A stretch of 15,435 bases of DNA from Desulfofustis sp964433645 (GTDB taxonomy: Bacteria; Desulfobacterota; Desulfobulbia; Desulfobulbales; Desulfocapsaceae), in assembly GCA_964433645.1 (NCBI GenBank), contig CAYSSK010000092.1, forward strand, positions 1 to 15,435, given 5' to 3'. Shown one piece after another: positions 8,032-15,322 of this stretch; the first letter of the stretch is position 1; every line of letters begins with the position of its first letter. Below the pieces are notes generated by a model. That model worked only from the letters and a program-made list of their open reading frames with translations. It was not told the origin of the DNA and ran no database searches. Both the position numbers and the translations under genes were made by a program.

Positions 8032-8038
8032 TTCCTCC
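8032..8038 (-). promoter_or_regulatory. Ribosome-binding site of acsA
   Basis: GGAGGAA on the minus strand lies 6 nt before ATG 8025. It decides the start against the longer GTG reading from 8085. Confidence 0.75.
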
Positions 8039-8081
8039 ACAAAGAATTTCTTTACGTCCGCATGAGCACCGAACAGATCGA

Positions 8082-9702
8082 TCACGCACGCTTATGGAAT
8101 CTGTCGAGCAATTCAAGTATCTTTTGTTGCTCGGTCTTCTGAATCGCGGCAGGGGTCATGGTTCCCTGCGCCGTCGGTTCGACCGTCCGTTTGGCCGCCG
8201 ATTCGGCCCGTTCTCTGGCCCGCTTGGCCCGCAGCTCCTTCTCCTCGGCTTCCCGCGCCGCCCGCGCGTCCGCCGCTGCCTGTTTCTCTGCCTCCGCTTT
8301 GGCCTGGGCCTCCGCCTCGGCTTTGGCCTTGGCTTCCTCTTGAGCCTTCACTCTGGCTTCGGCTTCGGCCGTGGCCTTGGCTTCCGCCTCGGCCNNNNNN
8401 NNNNNNNNNNNNNNNNNNNNNNNNNNNNNNNNNNNNNNNNNNNNNNNNNNNNNNNNNNNNNNNNNNNNNNNNNNNNNNNNNNNNNNNNNNNNNNGCCTTG
8501 ACGTCTTGTTCAGGAGCCGCCGGTTTGGCCGCCGCTTCCTGCTGTTTCGCCGCCGGTGCGGTCGGTTCCTCGGCCGGCGCGGCCGGAGTGGCCGGTTTGG
8601 CCGGAGCCTCTTTCTTGGCCGGCGCGTCTTTTTTCACCGGCGCGGCGGCCTTTTTATCTTCCTCGATGGTCACGTCGAGCGGCGGTGCCAATGCCGCGAA
8701 GTCAACGGCAACGGAAGCAAGTCGCTTTTCGATCGGCGCCACGTCGACCAGGGAACCACCAGCCAGCAACGCGTTGATATATTCCTTGACCAGACGTATC
8801 GACTCCGGATGGCGCATGATCAGAATGTTGGAGCCACAGAGCAGGTAGGCAACGGCTCCGACCGCCTCCATCAGAATGGCACGCTTCTCCGGGTCGCCGA
8901 GGAGCGGCGCTTCCTCAACCCCCTCTTTGGCTTCCTTGCACTTCCAGACCTCGTTGCCGAGGTTGTTGATCATCGGGTACTGGAGCTTATTGTCACCCTG
9001 ACTCATGGCCGCCATCGACAGCCGCTCCATGACGCTATAGGAATACTCCATACCATACCCGAGACCACCGGTGGTCGGGTCGACGACAACCCGATCCATC
9101 GGCATACCGAAGTTCTCGAGCAAAATATTGATTTGCTTGGCCAGATTGACGTCGATCGGCGAAGAGGCGATCAGCGAATGACCGTATCCCATCGCCGCCG
9201 CGGCGATACCTTTGTAATTTTTCTCCTCGACGGGGCCGAGCAGCAAATTCTCGTTCTGGCAGGCCTCGGCCACCGCTTTCATAACCTCTTCATCCTTGGC
9301 CGGTGCCGTGCATCCCCAGACGATGAGCGGCACCTGCACGGCACCGAGAATCTTTCTCACCGTTTCCGCCGCCGATTGGGGGCCGGCGTCCTTATCGTTC
9401 GGGTCGATGCTCTTGAGTTGCAGGACGATTGCCTCGGCGCCATAGTCTTCAACGCACTTTTTCGCCCAGGCGGCCGGGTCGGCAACCACATCCTTGAACG
9501 GGGCCAGGGCCGCCTCGGCCCAGTCCGTCGGCTCCATGTCCCATATTTCCATAGCAATCAGGGGGTTATTGGGCATATCGCCTTCAAAGGTGTAGAACGG
9601 GTAACATGTCTCGCCACCGACAGTTACAGTGGAATCACCCGTACCAATGGAAATCGTTTTGATGCCACCGGTGTAGGCCTCCTTTTTAATTTCAAATGCC
9701 AC
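8082..9702 (-). CDS. acsD: Corrinoid/iron-sulfur protein small subunit with long low-complexity tail (interrupted by gap)
   Basis: This is the small (delta) subunit of the corrinoid/iron-sulfur protein, a TIM barrel that pairs with AcsC. Residues 1 to about 315 match the bacterial AcsD core (for example the region around NLLLGPVEEKNYK, VVDPTTGGLGYGMEYS at 206-221, and LIMRHPE). The Moorella protein ends there at about 320 residues. Here it continues with a Pro/Ala/Lys linker (about 350-402), then the 100-N gap, then at least 103 more residues of Ala/Glu/Lys/Arg-rich probable helix ending in a less repetitive QQKILELLDRFHKRA. GTG 9702 is the start, with AAAGGAGG 5 nt upstream. The two sides join in one frame only if the true gap is a multiple of 3. 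The tail's function is unknown. Confidence 0.88.
8395..8494. other. Assembly gap (100 N)
   Basis: Exactly 100 N, the usual placeholder for a gap of unknown length. It falls inside the repetitive Ala/Glu/Lys codons of the acsD tail, which probably caused the assembly break. Two coding bases before it and one after it mean a gap length divisible by 3 would keep a single acsD frame, and a literal 100 does not. Confidence 0.97.
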
Positions 9703-9886
9703 GTGAGCCTCCTTTAAAATGAAAATTAGTCTCGAACGAGTCTGTGCAATCCGGCTGATACCTCAGCGAAAACCGGCCTGACGGCATGCACATTGCCACG
9801 CTCCCGTTCTCCTGGTCACTAAAAACCGACAATCAATACGCTTTCGTCATACCCCCCGACCCGGCAAACCACTCCGACCGGTTATG

Positions 9887-11845
9887 TCAGGGATTATCGG
9901 CCCGCAGCTCCTGCCAGGCCTTCATCCGACGTTTGACGCCGGGAAATTTCTCGATTTCCGTATGAGGGATAAACATCGCCGCGATGTAATGGTCCATGTA
10001 GGATGGTGTCTCGGAGAGTTCGAAGTTGGTCATCTTCTTCGTTACCTCGACGACATCCTTGCGAATCCTATTGGTCAGCGAACTCATTCTGGCTCCCATC
10101 AGGGAACCGTTGCCGATGAAAATCACCCGATCGGGGTCGATCTCCGGCAACAGGCCGATGGTCATCGCCTTTTCCAGGTCGATATAGCTGCCAAACCCGC
10201 CGGCCAGGATGATCCGCTCAACGGTGTCCATGCTCAGGCCGACCTCCTCGAGCAGCGTCATACAGCCGCTGTAGACCGCGCCCTTGGCCCTGATCAAATT
10301 ATCGATGTCGATCTCGGACAGGGAGATATCGCGATCGATCTGGGAGTCGTCCTGCCACGCCAGCACAAATTCCCAGCTACCTCTGTTTTCCCTGATGCGC
10401 GGGGTGCCGTGCTCCCGATTGAACTTGCCGCGATTGTTGATCACACCGATCTCAAACATCAGGGCTACCATATTGATCAAGCCGGACCCGCAGATTCCCT
10501 TGGGCCGCACATCGCCGATCGTCACCAGCATCGGTTCATAGCTGACCGGGTCGATGGAAAAATCCTCGATGGCCCCCTTGGCCGCCCGCATACCGAATTC
10601 GATGCCGCCGCCCTCGAATGCCGGCCCGGCCGAACAGGCCGTGCAGGCCAGCCAATCCTTATTGCCGATGACGATTTCGGCATTGGTACCGATATCGAGA
10701 AACAGCGTCAACTCTTCTTCCCGGTACAGCCCGGTGCCCATGATCCCGGCCACGATGTCGCCGCCGACGTAACTGGCAATGGCCGGATAGAGCAGCGCGA
10801 TGACATGCTCGTCGAGATCGATGCCGATGGTCGCCGCCTGAAACGGCGGGAACAGTGTCGATGCCGGCACGTAGGGGGAGCGGCGCAGGTAGCGCGGATC
10901 GATGGCCAGCAGCAATTGGGTCATCGTGGTATTACCGGCCATGGTGATGGTAGAGATATTCTGGCGGGTCACCTGCGCCTGTTTGATGATCTTGGCAAGC
11001 ACCTTGTTGATGGTGGAGACCACCGTTTTCTGCAAGGTCTCCAGCCCACCGGCTTTCTCGGCATGGATGATGCGGCTGATCACGTCTTCGCCATAACTGA
11101 TCTGGCCATTGAAATCACCGGCTTCACCCAGACACTCGCCACTGGCCAGATCGATCAGCTGGGCATAGACGGTGGTGGTGCCGATATCGAGGGCAATCGC
11201 ATAGTTCTGGTCAGTGGTATCGCCGGGCTGGACACTGGTGATCAGGGTCTTGCCATCGTCCCGAACCGGCCGGACCAGCGTGGCCGTCACTTTGAAATCG
11301 TGCTCCCGCAGGGTGGCCGGCAAGGTTCTGATCACCGGCAACGTCAGTTCGAGTTTATGCTCGTTGCCCTTGAGCTTCAGGTACTCGATAAGCCTGGTGA
11401 CATCAGGCATGTTGTTTTGCGCATCGGGAGGAGGCAGTTCGAGATAGACTTTCTCCACGGGCGGAATGAACAGCCCGCGCTCTTTGAGGCTGTCAAAATC
11501 CATTTGCCTGATCGAAGCGGTCCGTCTGGGCGTGAAACGCTTATCGAAGACGGTCCTGTCGATGGCCGATTCGACCGGCACCCGGACCGTGACATCGCCG
11601 ACAATCCGGGACTGACAGGCAAGATGCCAGCCGCGCTCGGTCTCTTCATCGCTGAACCGATCCGACTCACCACCGATGACCGAGCCCTTTTCCACCTGGA
11701 CCCGGCATTTGGCGCAGACGCCCTCGCCGCCGCAGGATGCATTGATATGCACTCCGGCTTGCAACGCGGCCCTGATCAGGCTCTCGTTTTCGGGGACAGA
11801 GACGACCCTGTTATGCGGTAAAAATGTAACCTGGTGATGACCCAT
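9887..11845 (-). CDS. acsV: Reductive activator of corrinoid protein (RACo/AcsV)
   Basis: This 652-residue protein reactivates corrinoid protein whose cobalamin has been oxidised to Co(II), using ATP hydrolysis to drive an uphill electron transfer. An N-terminal plant-type 2Fe-2S ferredoxin domain has Cys38, Cys44, Cys47 and Cys77 (ASCGGEGVCAKC, then LACQ). A linker follows to about residue 210, then an ASKHA-type ATPase domain with a phosphate loop ALDIGTTTVYAQ (218-229), a second one FLDIGTNAE (382-390), and GGGIEFGMRAAKG and LAGGFGSY. The length is close to characterised RACo (about 630). ATG 11845 lacks a clear ribosome-binding site, so the start is slightly uncertain. It is the first gene of the cluster, 184 bp before acsD. 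Confidence 0.93.
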   Translation of the reverse strand: MGHHQVTFLPHNRVVSVPENESLIRAALQAGVHINASCGGEGVCAKCRVQVEKGSVIGGESDRFSDEETERGWHLACQSRIVGDVTVRVPVESAIDRTVFDKRFTPRRTASIRQMDFDSLKERGLFIPPVEKVYLELPPPDAQNNMPDVTRLIEYLKLKGNEHKLELTLPVIRTLPATLREHDFKVTATLVRPVRDDGKTLITSVQPGDTTDQNYAIALDIGTTTVYAQLIDLASGECLGEAGDFNGQISYGEDVISRIIHAEKAGGLETLQKTVVSTINKVLAKIIKQAQVTRQNISTITMAGNTTMTQLLLAIDPRYLRRSPYVPASTLFPPFQAATIGIDLDEHVIALLYPAIASYVGGDIVAGIMGTGLYREEELTLFLDIGTNAEIVIGNKDWLACTACSAGPAFEGGGIEFGMRAAKGAIEDFSIDPVSYEPMLVTIGDVRPKGICGSGLINMVALMFEIGVINNRGKFNREHGTPRIRENRGSWEFVLAWQDDSQIDRDISLSEIDIDNLIRAKGAVYSGCMTLLEEVGLSMDTVERIILAGGFGSYIDLEKAMTIGLLPEIDPDRVIFIGNGSLMGARMSSLTNRIRKDVVEVTKKMTNFELSETPSYMDHYIAAMFIPHTEIEKFPGVKRRMKAWQELRADNP

Positions 11846-11902
11846 TCGAATTCCCGGACCATGGAGGCGAGACGGCTTCTCTTTCTCCGCTCAATCGGGC
11901 TA

Positions 11903-11931
11903 ATAGTACTCAAAAATAGCCAATATGAAAA
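11903..11931 (-). promoter_or_regulatory. Candidate sigma-70 promoter for acsV
   Basis: On the minus strand TTTTCA (11931-11926) and TACTAT (11908-11903) are 17 bp apart, each matching the consensus at 4 of 6 bases. The start would fall near 11896, giving a leader of about 50 nt before acsV. The AT-rich setting makes chance matches likely. Confidence 0.25.
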
Positions 11932-11976
11932 AAGAAAACTGCCTGTGGTAGCGCCCAGAGTTGGCCTGACCAGTTT
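11928..11976 (-). terminator. Weak terminator-like hairpin upstream of acsV
   Basis: On the minus strand AAACTG (11976-11971) pairs with CAGTTT (11941-11936) around a 29-nt loop, followed by a T-rich run ending in six T (11933-11928). It could end fadH transcripts or act as a leader attenuator. The stem is short and the loop long, so support is weak. Confidence 0.25.
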
Positions 11977-12011
11977 CCCACAAGGGCTTGTTTCTCTGTT
12001 TCAGTAGCCTT

Positions 12012-12036
12012 TTCTGGTATAACACTGTTCCCAGAA
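12012..12036. promoter_or_regulatory. Inverted repeat, possible operator
   Basis: TTCTGG (12012-12017) and CCAGAA (12031-12036) are separated by 13 bp in the AT-rich spacer upstream of acsV. It has operator-like geometry, but no regulator gene is nearby and chance is possible. Confidence 0.25.
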
Positions 12037-12193
12037 GGTAAAAAACAGTAATGCTTTAGTTCATTTTCAAAGAAATAGATGCCAGATAATTAAAATATGC
12101 AAAGTGTGCGTGTTGCGCAAACACTATCATTCAGATCTGCGCGGTGTACTGGTCAATCCGAGCGTCAGGCAATCTCTGTTTCCTCTCTCGAAC

Positions 12194-14218
12194 CTACCAG
12201 CTGTCGGCCAACTCGACTCCCTGACGGATCGCTCGCTCGGCATCGAGTTCGGCGGCCAGCAGGGCTCCACCGATGAGGTGATGGTCGATCGCCGCAGCGG
12301 TCAGCTGATCTGCCAATCCTCGCTCGGACTCCTGGCCGGCGCAAACAACCACGTTGTCGACCTCGAGCAGACGGGCTCCGCCCTCATGATCGATCAGCAA
12401 CCCGTTTTCATTGATCTCCCGGTAGGTGACACCGGTCCAGAAGGCGACCTTGTTTTTCTTCAATTCGGCCCGATGAATCCAGCCGGTGGTCTTGCCGAGG
12501 GTGGCTCCGGGTTTGGTCGTCCGCCGCTGCAGCAGATGAATTTCCCGCTGCGGCTCAGCGACGAGCGGTGACCGCAGACCGCCGCTCTGCTGATAATCCG
12601 GATCGACGCCCCATTCCGCCAGAAAGGTGTCGAGCCGGCGCCGATCCGAGCCTTCGTGCAGCAGAAAGATTGCCGTATCAAAGCCTATGCCGCCGGCGCC
12701 GATGATCGCCACCCGGCGCCCGACGCTGCGCCGGCCGGAAATAACCTCCTCGTAGCTCAGCACCTCGTCACGATCACCACCGGGAATCGCGACTCTGCGC
12801 GGCTTGACGCCGCTGGCGATAACGACTTCATCATAATCGCAGACATCCTCGACCCGGGCGCGCCGATGGAGGTGCACGCTTACCCCATGCAACTCGAACT
12901 GACGCTCGAAGTAGCGCAGCGTCTCGGCGAACTCTTCCTTGCCGGGGATATGCCGGGCCAACAAAAACTGGCCGCCGAGTTGCTCGCCGGCATCAAACAA
13001 CGCCACCCGATGCCCCCGGGCCGCGGCTGTTGCGGCACAGGCCAGCCCGGCCGGCCCGCCGCCGACCACCGCGACCCGTTTCGGCGCCGCCGTCTTGACC
13101 AGTGGAGCAACGGTCTCCCGGCAGGCTCGGGGGTTGACCAGACAAGATGCCGTCTTGCGGGCAAAGATATGGTCGAGACAGGCCTGATTGCAGGCGATGC
13201 AGGTATTGATTTCGTCCTCTCGTCCCCGTTCGGCCTTGACCACCCACTGCGGGTCGGCGAGCAGCGGCCTGGCCATGCTGACCAGGTCGGCGCACCCATC
13301 GGCCAGCACCTGCTCGGCAACCGCCGGCATGTTGATTCGGTTGGTCGCGACCAACGGTATCGCGACCTGCCCGCGCAGCCGTTTGGTCACCCAGGCGAAA
13401 CCGGCCCGCGGCACCACCGTGGCAATGGTCGGAACCCGCGCTTCGTGCCAGCCGATGCCGGTGTTGATAATCGTGGCCCCTGCCCGTTCGATCGCCTGTG
13501 CCAATTCAACCACTTCCGCCCAAGAACTGCCGCCGCGGACCAGGTCAAGCATCGATAACCGGAAAATAATGATGAAATTCGTGCCGACACGATCCCTGAT
13601 GCGCCGCACGATCTCGACCGGAAAACGGATCCGGTTGGCGAAACTGGTGCCCCATTCATCACTTCGTTTATTTGTTTTGGCGGCGATAAACTGGTTGATC
13701 AGATATCCCTCCGACCCCATCACCTCGACCCCGTCGTAGCCGGCCTGCTGTGCCAGTGCGGCGCACCTGACGAAGTCATCTATCGTCGACTGAACGCCAC
13801 GCCTGGTCAGCGCCCGCGGGCGAAAGCGGTTAATCGGCGCCCGGATCGATGACGGTGCGACGCACAGGGGATGATAGCCGTACCGACCGGCGTGCAGAAT
13901 CTGCAGACAGATGACGCCGCCCTGGTCGTGGACCGCGTCTGTCACCAACCGATGTCTGCCGACCTGGGAAGCGCCGGCCAGCCGTATCGCAAACGGGGCG
14001 ATCCAGCCCGCCCGGTTCGGAGCGACACCGCCGGTGACAATCAACCCGACGCCGCCTTCGGCGCGTTCCGCATAGTAACGGGCCATGCGCCGGAATCCAT
14101 CCCGTTCCTCTTCCAGCCCGGTGTGCATGGAGCCCATCAGGACCCTGTTCTTCAGAGAGATAAAACCGAGATCGAGCGGTCGAAACAAGTGGGGATAAGA
14201 AGGATGGTCAGTGTTCAT
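12194..14218 (-). CDS. fadH: NADPH-dependent 2,4-dienoyl-CoA reductase
   Basis: This 674-residue FMN/FAD/4Fe-4S enzyme removes conjugated double bonds from 2,4-dienoyl-CoA during beta-oxidation of polyunsaturated fatty acids. It closely follows E. coli FadH (672 residues) along its whole length. An Old Yellow Enzyme TIM barrel (about 10-335) holds NRVLMGSMHTGLEE and the probable catalytic Tyr172 (SEGYLIN) and His258 (GIGWHEAR), equivalent to E. coli Tyr166 and His252. The cluster cysteines are Cys340, Cys343, Cys347 and Cys359. FAD- and NADPH-binding Rossmann parts follow (VVGGGPAG 384-391, then IIGAGGIGFD). ATG 14218 has AAGGA about 8 nt upstream. It is divergent from the radical SAM gene and is not part of the CODH/ACS cluster. 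Confidence 0.96.
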   Translation of the reverse strand: MNTDHPSYPHLFRPLDLGFISLKNRVLMGSMHTGLEEERDGFRRMARYYAERAEGGVGLIVTGGVAPNRAGWIAPFAIRLAGASQVGRHRLVTDAVHDQGGVICLQILHAGRYGYHPLCVAPSSIRAPINRFRPRALTRRGVQSTIDDFVRCAALAQQAGYDGVEVMGSEGYLINQFIAAKTNKRSDEWGTSFANRIRFPVEIVRRIRDRVGTNFIIIFRLSMLDLVRGGSSWAEVVELAQAIERAGATIINTGIGWHEARVPTIATVVPRAGFAWVTKRLRGQVAIPLVATNRINMPAVAEQVLADGCADLVSMARPLLADPQWVVKAERGREDEINTCIACNQACLDHIFARKTASCLVNPRACRETVAPLVKTAAPKRVAVVGGGPAGLACAATAAARGHRVALFDAGEQLGGQFLLARHIPGKEEFAETLRYFERQFELHGVSVHLHRRARVEDVCDYDEVVIASGVKPRRVAIPGGDRDEVLSYEEVISGRRSVGRRVAIIGAGGIGFDTAIFLLHEGSDRRRLDTFLAEWGVDPDYQQSGGLRSPLVAEPQREIHLLQRRTTKPGATLGKTTGWIHRAELKKNKVAFWTGVTYREINENGLLIDHEGGARLLEVDNVVVCAGQESERGLADQLTAAAIDHHLIGGALLAAELDAERAIRQGVELADSW

Positions 14219-14241
14219 TGCGGATCCTTACACCAAGGTGA

Positions 14242-14284
14242 TCGTTGGCTGCCGGCCGGTACCTGATGAACCGGCACCAAACGA
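14242..14284. promoter_or_regulatory. Imperfect hairpin in the fadH leader
   Basis: TGCCGG (14250-14255) and CCGGCA (14271-14276) pair over a 15-nt loop. The stem extends outward through TTGG/CCAA and TCG/CGA, with single-base bulges. It lies 24 bp upstream of the fadH start, where it could affect fadH leader RNA or bind a regulator. Confidence 0.35.
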
Positions 14285-14298
14285 CCGGACAAGGATTC

Positions 14299-14327
14299 TT
14301 GCCTTCGCAGCGGGAGATACTTACTAT
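14299..14327 (+). promoter_or_regulatory. Candidate sigma-70 promoter for the radical SAM gene
   Basis: TTGCCT (14299-14304) and TACTAT (14322-14327) are spaced by 17 bp, with 4 of 6 consensus matches each. Transcription would start near 14334, giving a leader of about 50 nt before ATG 14385. An inverted repeat overlaps the -10 element. Confidence 0.45.
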
Positions 14328-14330
14328 CTC
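14314..14330. promoter_or_regulatory. Perfect inverted repeat over the -10 region
   Basis: GAGATA (14314-14319) and TATCTC (14325-14330) form a perfect 6-5-6 palindrome that covers the proposed -10 hexamer. This is typical geometry for a repressor operator in a divergent promoter region. The regulator is unknown. Confidence 0.45.
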
Positions 14331-14384
14331 TGTGATATTTGAACCCAACCCGGCACACCTCAACAGGGAGCAAACGGATCGACG

Positions 14385-15254
14385 ATGCATTACGAAGGAC
14401 CAATCTTCAGACCGCCAAGCGAAGCCAACTCCATCCTGCTCCAGGTCACTACCGGTTGTTCGCATAACAAATGCACGTTCTGCAGCATGTACCAGGGCGT
14501 GCGTTTCTCGATCAAAGACGAGCAGACGGTGCTGGCGGATATCGATTTTGCCGCCCACCACTGCCGCAGACAGCACCGCGTTTTCCTCTGCGACGGCGAC
14601 GCGCTGATCATGCCGCAACGACGATTGATTCCCATCCTTACCGCAATCAAGGAGCGACTGCCCTGGGTAACCCGGGTCGGAACCTACGCCACCCCCCGCA
14701 GCATCGAGATGAAATCACTTGAGGAGCTACGGCAATTGCGGGGTCTCGGCCTGACGATCGCCTATCTCGGAGTGGAAAGCGGCGACGACCGGACGCTTGA
14801 ACAGATCGGCAAGGGAACCGGCAGCAGTGACATGATCTCGCTGGGACAAAAGGTCCGTTCCGCCGATATCGCCCTTTCCATCACCGTCCTGCTGGGCATT
14901 GCCGAGCCCGGACGCTCGCTGATCCACGCCGAAGAGACCGGCAGGGTGCTCAGCGCCATCGATCCCGAATATGTCGGCGCCCTGAGCCTGATGCTCACCC
15001 CCGGCAGCGCCCTGTACGATCGCTGGCAGGCCGGTGACTGGCGGCAACCAGAAGCGGCCGAATTGCTGACCGAGCTCGGCGTCATGATCAGCCGCACGGA
15101 TCTGACCCGTGGACTGTTTCACGCCAACCACGCCTCCAATTATCTGCCGATCAAGGCTCGCCTGCCCAAAGACAAAGCGCGCACCCTGCAGCTCATCGAG
15201 CAGGCGTTGCAAGGACAGGTGCCCCTCAAGCCGGAAAACCTCAGGGCCCTTTGA
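14385..15254 (+). CDS. Radical SAM protein of unknown function
   Basis: This 289-residue protein begins with MHYEGPIFRPPSEANSILL and carries the radical SAM cluster motif at Cys25, Cys30 and Cys33 (GCSHNKCTFCSMY). The spacing is CX4CX2C instead of the common CX3CX2C, a variant I associate with one family of uncharacterised radical SAM proteins. The motif is followed by a barrel with YLGVESGDD (about 125-133, SAM-contact region) and a conserved end with NHASNYLPIK. There is no B12-binding domain and no extra Cys-rich C-terminal cluster domain. ATG 14385 has a weak ribosome-binding site (GGA about 8 nt upstream, or GGGAG at 14 nt). It is divergent from fadH. Substrate and role are unknown; the reductive cleavage of SAM is inferred from the motif. 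Confidence 0.9.
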   Translation: MHYEGPIFRPPSEANSILLQVTTGCSHNKCTFCSMYQGVRFSIKDEQTVLADIDFAAHHCRRQHRVFLCDGDALIMPQRRLIPILTAIKERLPWVTRVGTYATPRSIEMKSLEELRQLRGLGLTIAYLGVESGDDRTLEQIGKGTGSSDMISLGQKVRSADIALSITVLLGIAEPGRSLIHAEETGRVLSAIDPEYVGALSLMLTPGSALYDRWQAGDWRQPEAAELLTELGVMISRTDLTRGLFHANHASNYLPIKARLPKDKARTLQLIEQALQGQVPLKPENLRAL

Positions 15255-15274
15255 CCAGCTGACCCCGCTCTACA

Positions 15275-15310
15275 GCAGCGATACCGCCGGTCTTTCAACG
15301 GCATCGCTGC
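15275..15310. terminator. Hairpin between convergent genes
   Basis: A 12-bp stem (15275-15286 with 15299-15310, starting GCAGCGAT and ending ATCGCTGC) has one mismatch, which is a G-U pair in minus-strand RNA, and a 12-nt loop. It lies between the stops of two convergent genes, as shared terminators often do. Neither side has a U-tract, so intrinsic termination is doubtful. Confidence 0.4.
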
Positions 15311-15322
15311 ACAGCCAAAGCG

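Larger units (their letters stand above)
11846..12193. other. Non-coding spacer upstream of the CODH/ACS cluster
   Basis: These 348 bp separate the fadH stop from the acsV start and are clearly more AT-rich than the flanking genes, especially 11900-12110. I see no convincing gene. The spacer holds a weak promoter candidate for acsV (11903-11931), a weak hairpin with a T-rich tail (11928-11976), and an inverted repeat (12012-12036). A short 5-bp stem at 12110-12124 is probably chance. Confidence 0.7.

Noticed and set aside
8026..8085. GTG start of acsA at 8085 overlapping the acsD stop codon
   Set aside because: ATG 8025 has a strong GGAGGAA site at good spacing, and the extra 20 residues do not look like a CODH N-terminus.
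8082..8351. A separate small Ala/Lys-rich gene starting at GTG 8351
   Set aside because: The same frame stays open upstream into the gap with the same repetitive composition, and no ribosome-binding site precedes 8351, so it is best read as the end of acsD.
8113..8394. Gly/Arg/Ser-rich ending of acsD when read straight through 100 N
   Set aside because: It is a frame artefact of the arbitrary gap length. The alternative frame gives a typical charged helix and ends just before acsA.
9754..9767. GCTGA-TACC-TCAGC hairpin between acsV and acsD
   Set aside because: It is a short 5-bp stem without a U-tract in a 184-bp spacer, with no distinguishing support for a function.
27..11821. Very long plus-strand open frames opposite cooC, acsC, acsB, acsA and acsV (about 400-645 codons each)
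   Set aside because: They mirror clearly recognised minus-strand genes, have no recognisable protein motifs or consistent ribosome-binding sites, and are explained by codon bias in GC-rich DNA.
12110..12124. Inverted repeat GTGTT-GCGCA-AACAC
   Set aside because: The stem is only 5 bp with no T-tract and no clear relation to a gene end or promoter; likely chance.
12104..12571. Plus-strand open frame of 155 codons near the fadH end
   Set aside because: It lies mostly antisense to fadH, has no recognisable motif or ribosome-binding site, and is a shadow frame.
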